This document shows positions 1 to 4,606 of a DNA stretch of 15,404 bases, one piece after another (position 1 is the stretch's first letter; each line of letters opens with the position of its first letter). The position numbers and the translations under genes were made by a program. Location of the stretch: assembly GCA_964425485.1 (NCBI GenBank), contig CAYRML010000033.1:1-15404 (forward strand), given 5' to 3'. The stretch comes from CAYRML01 sp964425485 (lineage in GTDB: Bacteria; Bacillota; Dehalobacteriia; UBA4068). The notes under the pieces are model-generated. The model ran no database searches. It was not told the DNA's origin and saw only the letters and a program-made list of their open reading frames with translations.

Positions 1-139
1 TATCATTGGTCTGAGCCGATAAGATCACGGCTATCAACAATTGGAAGACTGAATCGAATTTTAAAGCAGATTGACTTCCTTTATATGTATCCTCAAGTAT
101 ATGCAAAATATCTTGACTATTTGGGTACTTGTTTTTCAA
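1..139 (-). CDS. nth: Endonuclease III, N-terminal fragment (cut by window edge)
   Basis: Endonuclease III is a base-excision DNA glycosylase/AP lyase that removes oxidised pyrimidines. Only the first 46 codons are visible. The translation has a helical start (KNKYPNSQDILHILEDTY), then SALKFDSVFQLLIAVILSAQ and TND. The stretch FQLLIAVILSAQT-D is the conserved early signature of the Nth family; the catalytic Lys, the Asp and the Fe-S cysteines lie outside the window. No ATG is available. I chose TTG at 137-139 because a GGAAGGTG Shine-Dalgarno sits about 7 nt upstream, an in-frame TGA lies two codons before it, and the protein then has the expected short N-terminus. An extended -10 box lies about 33 nt upstream of the start, downstream of the DUF1540 terminator, so the gene probably has its own promoter. 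The family call is strong; the exact start is less sure. Confidence 0.85.
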   Translation of the reverse strand, partial: MKNKYPNSQDILHILEDTYKGSQSALKFDSVFQLLIAVILSAQTND

Positions 140-172
140 TGGTCAACACCTTCCGTCCGATATTGATTATTA

Positions 173-181
173 ATTATATCA
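173..181 (-). promoter_or_regulatory. Extended -10 promoter box for nth
   Basis: The minus strand reads TGATATAAT, a perfect extended -10 (TGnTATAAT). It lies 33 nt before the proposed TTG start of nth and just after the DUF1540 terminator. No good -35 is present, as is common for extended -10 promoters. This is inferred from sequence only. Confidence 0.45.
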
Positions 182-183
182 TA

Positions 184-224
184 AAAAGATAAAAGCGTCT
201 TTTATAAAAACGCTTTTATCTTTT
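184..224 (-). terminator. Intrinsic terminator after the DUF1540 gene
   Basis: A 15-bp perfect inverted repeat (184-198 with 210-224, 11-nt loop) has a GC core (AGCG/CGCT) and A/T flanks. It starts 10 nt after the stop of the minus-strand DUF1540 gene and ends in a U-tract on the minus strand. It should separate that gene from nth. The symmetry means it could also stop plus-strand transcription. Confidence 0.8.
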
Positions 225-233
225 ATCCCCAAC

Positions 234-380
234 TTATCTGCAACGGAAGGTGCTGCAAGCGGTATTATCAGAACAATGGACTTTCTTATCACCACAAGAA
301 CATACTTCAATACTACCCGCCTCGCACTTGGTATCATTATAATAAGTGCATTCTTCTACTTTGCATTTGATATTAGACAC
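234..380 (-). CDS. DUF1540 family cysteine-rich small protein
   Basis: This is a 48-residue protein starting at GTG (378-380) with a perfect AGGAGG 8 nt upstream. An upstream in-frame ATG at 450-452 would give 72 residues, but it has no ribosome binding site and adds an unlike hydrophobic leader, so I reject it. Eight of the 48 residues are cysteine (6, 11, 19, 27, 29, 36, 42, 47), and the order KCKVEEC-Y----KC-A--IEV followed by C...C matches DUF1540 proteins of Clostridia and related Bacillota. Their function is not established; the cysteine spacing suggests metal binding (inference). It has no signal peptide or membrane segment. It is transcribed divergently from the thiamine operon and followed by its own terminator. 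The family call is fairly sure, the function unknown. Confidence 0.78.
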   Translation of the reverse strand: MSNIKCKVEECTYYNDTKCEAGSIEVCSCGDKKVHCSDNTACSTFRCR

Positions 381-497
381 AATATTCACCTCCTTTGGCC
401 AAAGTAAAATGTTAACAGCTATAGTATGGCCAAAAAATAAAGAATAATGCAATGCCTTCAGCTATTATAAAAACTGATTTAAACAAAATATTATTTA

Positions 498-526
498 TTG
501 ACAATCACTGCATAATGTGCTATTTT
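498..526 (+). promoter_or_regulatory. Sigma-A type promoter of the thiamine uptake operon
   Basis: A perfect -35 TTGACA (498-503), a 17-nt spacer and a -10 TATTTT (521-526, four of six consensus bases). The predicted transcription start near 533 lies just ahead of the TPP aptamer, which is the geometry expected of a riboswitch leader. Confidence 0.7.
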
Positions 527-545
527 TAACTAAACCGCACAATTG

Positions 546-645
546 AATAGCAGGGGTGCTGACAATGGAGTCGGCTGAGATCGGATGTTTTCATCCGGAT
601 CCCTTTGAACCTGTTGGGTAATGCCATCGTAGGAAGCGAAAGTCC
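546..645 (+). promoter_or_regulatory. TPP (THI-box) riboswitch aptamer
   Basis: The conserved TPP aptamer blocks appear in order: AGGGGTGC (552-559), GGCTGAGAT (573-581), a variable hairpin (CGGATG/CATCCG, 582-597), ATCCCTTTGAACCTG (599-613), GGTAATGCC (617-625) and ATCGTAGGAAGC (626-637). CTGAGA binds the pyrimidine part, and the ACCTG...GGTAATGC arm binds the pyrophosphate in known TPP riboswitches. The P1 helix looks short (a GC/GC core with little extension). A terminator hairpin begins about 20 nt after the aptamer, so the likely mechanism is TPP-induced transcription termination of the downstream uptake operon. The 3' edge AGCGA (635-639) is complementary to TCGCT (663-667) in the terminator's 5' arm, which gives a plausible antiterminator (inference). 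Confidence 0.95.
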
Positions 646-660
646 GGACAAGAATACTAT

Positions 661-690
661 AGTCGCTCAGCGAGGCTGTGCGGCTTTTTT
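661..690 (+). terminator. Riboswitch expression-platform terminator
   Basis: A stem of AGTCGC with GCGGCT (one G-U pair) continues through a T-T mismatch into CAGC/GCTG with a GAG loop, followed directly by TTTTTT. It lies between the TPP aptamer and the first gene, so it should attenuate the operon when TPP is bound. Confidence 0.85.
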
Positions 691-720
691 ATTTTTTATT
701 GACGAAAGGATGATTGAATC

Positions 721-1020
721 ATGAATGTAAGCGTAGCAATTCAAGTTCTGCCCAGCGCAAAAACAGATCAAGAGGTGGTCCGCATTGTGGACGTGGTGAT
801 CGATTATATCAAAAGCACCGGCCTCAATTATTATGTCGGACCATTCGAGACCACCATTGAAGGCACGGACTATGACCAAATGATGGAGATAGTGAAAAAC
901 TGCCAGCTGGTAGCCATAAAAGCCGGCTGCAAGAGCGTAAGCTCCTATGTAAAAATCTGCTATAGACCAGAAAAGGATATACTTTCGATCGATGAAAAAA
1001 TTGCAAAGCATCACCCATAA
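721..1020 (+). CDS. Stand-alone thiamine-binding protein (MTH1187/YkoF, PF01910 type)
   Basis: This is a 99-residue soluble protein, first gene of the TPP-controlled operon, with AAAGGA about 10 nt before its ATG. The pattern VSVAIQVLPSAKTDQEVVRIVD, YIKSTGLNYYVGPFETTIEG, YDQMMEIVKNCQ matches the single-domain thiamine-binding family (COG0011), a ferredoxin-like fold that assembles as dimers or tetramers. YkoF of Bacillus carries two such domains; this one has one. Members bind thiamine or its pyrimidine moiety, so here it may hold or hand over the imported pyrimidine in the cytoplasm (inference). There is no signal peptide, so it is not the periplasmic/extracellular binding protein; that role belongs to the lipoprotein two genes downstream. 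Its end overlaps the permease start by 29 nt. The family call is firm, the precise role uncertain. Confidence 0.88.
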   Translation: MNVSVAIQVLPSAKTDQEVVRIVDVVIDYIKSTGLNYYVGPFETTIEGTDYDQMMEIVKNCQLVAIKAGCKSVSSYVKICYRPEKDILSIDEKIAKHHP

Positions 1021-1768
1021 ATTTTCCGTATTGTTCGCTCTGATCGTCATCATCGCCTTATGGTATTTTGCCAATGCGGCGGAATTGGTGCCGGCTTTTA
1101 TGCTGCCATCCCCTTCAGACGTGGCAGAGGCACTTGTCAACGATTTGCCTACATTGCTGATGCATGCCCGTATCACGTTGCAAGAAGCCGCATACGGCCT
1201 GCTGACGGGGATTATTACCGCTTTCATCATCGCAACGGTGATGGAACGATTCGCTATGTTCAATCGCGCTATGTATCCGGTGCTGGTGCTGACGCAAACC
1301 ATTCCTATTGTAGCCATTGCGCCGCTGCTGGTGCTGTGGATGGGTTTTGGTATGGCCCCGAAAATAACCGTGGTGGCTATCACCACCTTTTTCCCCATAG
1401 CCGTCAACCTGTTGGACGGATACCGCTCCGCAGATCCGGACGCAATCCAGCTGCTGAGGTCGATCGGTGCCAACAGACATCAGATCTTTTTTAACATAAA
1501 GTTGCCGGCAGCCATGAGCCACTTCTTTTCAGGATTGCGCATCGCCACCTCATATGCGGTGATCGGAGCCGTCATTGCCGAATGGCTGGGCGGCACCGCC
1601 GGCTTGGGCGTATATATGACAAGGGTTCAGAATGCCTATGCCTTCGATAAGATGTTTGCCGTTATCTTGCTCATAACTGTCATAAGCATATTGCTGATGT
1701 TCCTGGTCAACTTCATCCGCAGCAAAGCAATGCCATGGGAACGCGTAGAAAAACAAGAAAGGAAATAA
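992..1768 (+). CDS. thiX: Thiamine-precursor ABC transporter permease (ThiX-like)
   Basis: This is a 258-residue integral membrane permease of the nitrate/sulfonate/taurine-type family (BPD_transp_1). An N-terminal helix (about residues 14-33) is followed by further hydrophobic segments. The EAA cytoplasmic loop, which docks the ATPase, reads LRSIGANRHQIFFNIKLPAA at about residues 155-174. It is followed by the family-typical block VIAEWLGGTAGLGVYM. The start overlaps the upstream thiamine-binding gene by 29 nt and has only a weak AAGGA about 14 nt upstream, which suggests translational coupling. The gene is followed after 5 nt by the substrate-binding lipoprotein. With the TPP riboswitch and a ThiY-like partner, the substrate is most likely a thiamine pyrimidine precursor (HMP or a formylaminopyrimidine) rather than sulfonate. 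The permease call is sure; the substrate is inferred from context. Confidence 0.87.
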   Translation: MKKLQSITHKFSVLFALIVIIALWYFANAAELVPAFMLPSPSDVAEALVNDLPTLLMHARITLQEAAYGLLTGIITAFIIATVMERFAMFNRAMYPVLVLTQTIPIVAIAPLLVLWMGFGMAPKITVVAITTFFPIAVNLLDGYRSADPDAIQLLRSIGANRHQIFFNIKLPAAMSHFFSGLRIATSYAVIGAVIAEWLGGTAGLGVYMTRVQNAYAFDKMFAVILLITVISILLMFLVNFIRSKAMPWERVEKQERK

Positions 1769-1773
1769 TATCA

Positions 1774-2799
1774 ATGAAAAAATATAAAATATTAGCATTA
1801 TTGCTAATTATAATTTTACTTTTTGCCCTGACCGCCTGTAATGCAGAAAACACATCCGATAATCAGACCGGCCAGGCAGATTTAACTCCTGTAACGATGT
1901 GCCTGGACTGGACGCCTAACACCAACCATACGGGTTTATACGTGGCCGTAGCCAAAGGCTATTATGCAGAGCATGGGCTGGACGTAACCATAGTCCAGCC
2001 GGCCGAAGACTCCGCCGCCGCCCTGTGCGCAGCCGGTAAGGTTGACTTTGCTATAGAGTTCCAGGACACTCTGGCCGCGGCTTTTGCTATGGACAAGCCG
2101 CTGGGCATCACAGCTGTGGCGGCTATTTTGCAGCATAACACCTCCGGCGTGCTGTCCAGGGCCGGAGAAGGCATCGACAGGCCTTCTGGGCTGGCCGGAA
2201 AGAAATATTCTACCTGGAATTCACCGATCGAGCTGGCTATGCTGCAATATGTGGTTGAAGCCGATGGCGGCGATTTCTCCGCTGTCGAACTTATCCCCAA
2301 CACCATCACTGACGAGCCTGCGGCTCTGGCGGCAAAACAGACAGATGCCGTCTGGGTCTTTTACGGCTGGGGCGGAATCAATGCGACAGTAGAGGGCGTG
2401 GCCAGCGATTATTTCGCTTTTGCCGACATAGATAAGGTATTTGACTATTATACCCCCGTGCTCATCACCGGCGATCAACTAATAGCTGATAACCCTGAAT
2501 TGGTAGAAGCCTTTGTGGATGCCACTGCCGCAGGCTATGAATATGCCGCCGCAAATCCGCAAGAAGCCGCCCGCATCCTAATTGAAGGTGATGATACCGG
2601 TTCTCTGAAAGGGTCCGAGGACCTGGTATATACCAGCCAGGAATGGATATCCCAACAATATAAAGCCGATGCCGCCAAGTGGGGACTCATCGATCAAGAA
2701 CGCTGGGATGCCTTTTATGCCTGGCTCTATGACAAAGATCTTATTGCCAACAAGATCCCGGCAGGCTTTGGATTCAGCAACGATTTTCTACCTCAGTAA
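1774..2799 (+). CDS. thiY: Thiamine-pyrimidine-precursor binding lipoprotein (ThiY/NMT1-like)
   Basis: This is a 341-residue extracellular substrate-binding lipoprotein of the NMT1/THI5-like group. I chose the ATG at 1774 because AAGAAAGGA lies about 10 nt upstream and the product then begins with a clean lipoprotein signal: MKKYK, a hydrophobic core, then the lipobox LTAC with the modified cysteine at residue 22. The mature start has VTMCLDWTPNTNHTGLYVA, then KGYYAEHGLDV, which is the hallmark opening of ThiY proteins. These deliver formylaminopyrimidine or HMP to ThiXZ. The cysteine cluster of the yeast-type HMP synthase Thi5 is absent, so this is a binding protein and not an enzyme. It sits between permease and ATPase genes with 5 and 12 nt gaps. 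The exact ligand cannot be told from sequence. Confidence 0.9.
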   Translation: MKKYKILALLLIIILLFALTACNAENTSDNQTGQADLTPVTMCLDWTPNTNHTGLYVAVAKGYYAEHGLDVTIVQPAEDSAAALCAAGKVDFAIEFQDTLAAAFAMDKPLGITAVAAILQHNTSGVLSRAGEGIDRPSGLAGKKYSTWNSPIELAMLQYVVEADGGDFSAVELIPNTITDEPAALAAKQTDAVWVFYGWGGINATVEGVASDYFAFADIDKVFDYYTPVLITGDQLIADNPELVEAFVDATAAGYEYAAANPQEAARILIEGDDTGSLKGSEDLVYTSQEWISQQYKADAAKWGLIDQERWDAFYAWLYDKDLIANKIPAGFGFSNDFLPQ

Positions 2800-2811
2800 A
2801 GAGAGATTATT

Positions 2812-3546
2812 ATGAGCATATTAAAAGGACAGTCTATCATAAAATCATATGAAGGAACAATCATCCTTCAGGATGTCAATGTACATCTGGAGGAAGGAGA
2901 ATTGGTCTGTCTGATCGGGGTGTCCGGCAGCGGTAAAACAACCCTTTTCAATATATTATCCGGCCTGGACATGCCGGATGGCGGCCAGGTGTTTTTAAAT
3001 GGTCAGGACATAACCGGCAAGCCAGGACAAATCAGCTATATGCTGCAAAAAGATCTGCTGCTGCCTCATAAAAAGACCATTGACAATGTTGCCCTGCCCT
3101 TACTCATCCGTGGCTATGGCAAGCAGGCCGCGCGAGAACAGGCCAAGCCTTTTTTCTGCCAATTCGGCCTGGAGGGGACAGAAGATAAATATCCCTGCCA
3201 GCTTTCGGGAGGCATGCGCCAGCGCGCCGCTCTCTTGCGCACATATCTGGCATCCAGCGGGGTGGCTTTGCTGGACGAACCCTTTTCTGCTCTGGACGCC
3301 ATCACCAAAAGGGCTCTCCACAAGTGGTATCTGGGAGTTATGCGGCAGCTGGGGTTGACAACATTGTTCATAACCCATGATATCGACGAGGCTATTTTTC
3401 TCTCTGATCGTATCTATGTGCTGGCTGAAGGCGGCATATCGGCGGAATTCATGATAACAGAAAATCAAAAGCGCAGCCCTGAATTTGCCCTGTCCCCAGC
3501 CTTTCTGGATTATAAGCGGGAAATATTGATGCATATAGGCATATAA
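2812..3546 (+). CDS. thiZ: Thiamine-precursor ABC transporter ATP-binding protein (ThiZ-like)
   Basis: This is a 244-residue ABC ATPase, complete in all motifs: Walker A GVSGSGKTT (36-44), Q-loop glutamine 79 (YMLQKD), signature LSGGMRQR (131-138), Walker B VALLDEP (151-157), D-loop SALD, and switch histidine 189 (FITHDIDEA). It belongs to the SsuB/TauB/ThiZ subfamily that pairs with the permease type encoded upstream. AGAGAG precedes the ATG and the spacing to the upstream gene is 12 nt, so it is the last gene of the operon. A strong terminator starts at its stop codon. The motif KDLLLPHKKTIDNVALPL after the Q-loop is typical of this subfamily. The ATPase role is certain; the substrate is inferred from the riboswitch and the ThiY partner. 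Confidence 0.9.
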   Translation: MSILKGQSIIKSYEGTIILQDVNVHLEEGELVCLIGVSGSGKTTLFNILSGLDMPDGGQVFLNGQDITGKPGQISYMLQKDLLLPHKKTIDNVALPLLIRGYGKQAAREQAKPFFCQFGLEGTEDKYPCQLSGGMRQRAALLRTYLASSGVALLDEPFSALDAITKRALHKWYLGVMRQLGLTTLFITHDIDEAIFLSDRIYVLAEGGISAEFMITENQKRSPEFALSPAFLDYKREILMHIGI

Positions 3547-3580
3547 AAAAGGCAAAAGAGTATAACTCTTTTGCCTTTTT
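3546..3580. terminator. Bidirectional intrinsic terminator of the thiamine operon
   Basis: A 16-bp perfect stem (3546-3561 with 3565-3580, loop ATA) with core GGCAAAAGAGT/ACTCTTTTGCC and A-tract/T-tract flanks. It begins at the last base of the thiZ stop codon and ends in TTTTT. Because the UPF0173 gene converges from the right, the same hairpin can end that transcript as well. Confidence 0.88.
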
Positions 3581-3590
3581 GGCCGCAAGC

Positions 3591-3618
3591 AACTGCCGCA
3601 AGTATGACTGCGGCAGTT
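3591..3618 (-). terminator. GC-rich hairpin directly after the UPF0173 gene
   Basis: A 10-bp perfect stem AACTGCCGCA/TGCGGCAGTT (3591-3600 with 3609-3618) lies immediately next to the stop of the minus-strand hydrolase gene. It has no U-tract of its own on the minus strand, so it may act as an mRNA 3'-end stabiliser ahead of the true terminator at 3546-3580. Confidence 0.5.
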
Positions 3619-4308
3619 CTATTTTATGAGCTTCATCTCGGCGCCAGGCTTCATCACTATGCATTTGCTGTCGCTATGGGTCTCCACCAATTTTTTGAAC
3701 AGGGCGGCATCCTGGCAAATAGCAGGAAAAGTATTATAATGCATGGGAATAACCGTTTTGGCCTTCAGCCAATCGGCGGCGATAAGCGCATCTTGCGGGC
3801 CCATGGTATAAAAATCCCCGATGGGCAGCAGTGCCAAATCCAGCTTATGCGGCGCGATCACCTTCTCCATATCACCGAAAAGGGCTGTATCCCCCGCATG
3901 ATAAACACAAAAATCATCCATAAAAATAAGATAACCACAAGCAACGCCACCATAAAGAGGGTAATCCGCCCCATGAATCGCAGCACCGTGCCAGGCCGGC
4001 ATCATTTTAACTTTTACGCCAGCCAAATCAACGGTGCCACCAATATTGAAACCAATTATATCCAGATCGTCATCTGGCAGATGCTGGGTCAGATCGGCTA
4101 TGGCCAAAATAGTGGCGGAACTTTTTCTGGCGATTTGCACAGCATCTCCCACATGGTCAAAATGACCATGGGTAATCAGGATATAATCAGGATCAAAATC
4201 CTGCCAATTTTTTACGGCAGCTGGATTGTCGCTGATAAAAGGGTCGATCAGAATATTTTTGCTACCAATAAGACTGAAGCAGGCATGTCCTTCATAGACT
4301 ATTTTCAT
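3619..4308 (-). CDS. UPF0173 metal-dependent hydrolase (metallo-beta-lactamase fold)
   Basis: This is a 229-residue cytosolic protein with GGGAGG before its ATG. The metal site is intact: THGHFDH (residues 46-52, giving H47, H49, D51 and H52), H107 in PAWHG, D140 in HAGDT and H190 in PMHYN. The opening MKIVYEGHACFSL and the GDTALFGDM segment match the UPF0173/YtkL family, at the usual length of about 225-230 residues. These are metal-dependent hydrolases of unknown physiological substrate. The gene is downstream of addBA and a small membrane-protein gene in the same direction, but an extended -10 box 30 nt upstream suggests it can be transcribed alone, so a link to AddAB is not shown. The family is certain, the substrate unknown. 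Confidence 0.92.
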   Translation of the reverse strand: MKIVYEGHACFSLIGSKNILIDPFISDNPAAVKNWQDFDPDYILITHGHFDHVGDAVQIARKSSATILAIADLTQHLPDDDLDIIGFNIGGTVDLAGVKVKMMPAWHGAAIHGADYPLYGGVACGYLIFMDDFCVYHAGDTALFGDMEKVIAPHKLDLALLPIGDFYTMGPQDALIAADWLKAKTVIPMHYNTFPAICQDAALFKKLVETHSDSKCIVMKPGAEMKLIK

Positions 4309-4337
4309 AAAAACACCTCCCGCATAATCATAGCAAA

Positions 4338-4346
4338 ATTATATCA
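4338..4346 (-). promoter_or_regulatory. Extended -10 promoter box for the UPF0173 gene
   Basis: The minus strand reads TGATATAAT, a perfect extended -10. It lies between the stop of the 59-residue membrane-protein gene and the hydrolase start, giving a short leader that contains the GGGAGG ribosome binding site. No clear -35 is visible. Confidence 0.45.
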
Positions 4347-4358
4347 CAGATCAAGGCG

Positions 4359-4538
4359 TCAGAAAAGCACCATCCAGAAAAACAAGCCCACCAAAGCCAA
4401 GGCTACCAAAAAGGACGGATAAATCAAAAGATAGAGCAAAAGCAGCAAGCAAACGCAAAAGATCAGCAATTTTGCCGTCAGGCAGCAGGCTGTTAAGCGG
4501 CTGATCTTTTCGATCAAATCACGAAAAAAGTCGCACAT
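4359..4538 (-). CDS. Small two-helix membrane protein, unknown family (59 aa)
   Basis: I do not recognise this 59-residue product. It starts at ATG 4536-4538 with a strong GGGGAGGTGACGGT ribosome binding site directly upstream, and it ends at TGA. The N-terminus (MCDFFRDLIEKISRLTACC) is a charged amphipathic helix. Two hydrophobic stretches follow, at about residues 22-40 (AKLLIFCVCLLLLLYLLIY) and 42-59 (SFLVALALVGLFFWMVLF), separated by a proline. It has five cysteines (2, 18, 19, 28, 30). It lies 68 nt after addA and 50 nt before the UPF0173 gene, on the same strand, so it is probably on the addBA transcript. Support for it being real is the ribosome binding site, the gap-filling position and the coherent membrane topology. 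No homologue is known to me. Confidence 0.65.
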   Translation of the reverse strand: MCDFFRDLIEKISRLTACCLTAKLLIFCVCLLLLLYLLIYPSFLVALALVGLFFWMVLF

Positions 4539-4606
4539 ACCGTCACCTCCCCAGAGATTTATGTTAACATTTTATGCCAGCATAAAACCCAGGGTGAATA
4601 GGCTCC

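Noticed and set aside
1..192. Open plus-strand frame of 63 codons at the left edge
   Set aside because: It is the antisense of a clear endonuclease III N-terminus on the minus strand, and its product resembles nothing known to me.
450..452. ATG as the start of the DUF1540 protein
   Set aside because: It has no Shine-Dalgarno, whereas the GTG at 378-380 has AGGAGG at ideal spacing and matches the family start.
667..1473. 268-codon minus-strand frame across the thiamine operon
   Set aside because: It lies antisense to the thiamine-binding and permease genes, with a low-complexity product and no ribosome binding site logic.
1115..1522. His/Gln-rich frame antisense to the permease
   Set aside because: The composition is that of a wrong-frame translation, and the permease frame is well supported.
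1774..2799. Thi5-type HMP synthase instead of a binding protein
   Set aside because: The product has a lipoprotein signal and lies between ABC permease and ATPase genes; the Thi5 cysteine cluster is absent.
3571..4422. 283-codon plus-strand frame over the hydrolase gene
   Set aside because: It is the shadow of the UPF0173 gene, whose metal-binding motifs prove the minus-strand frame.
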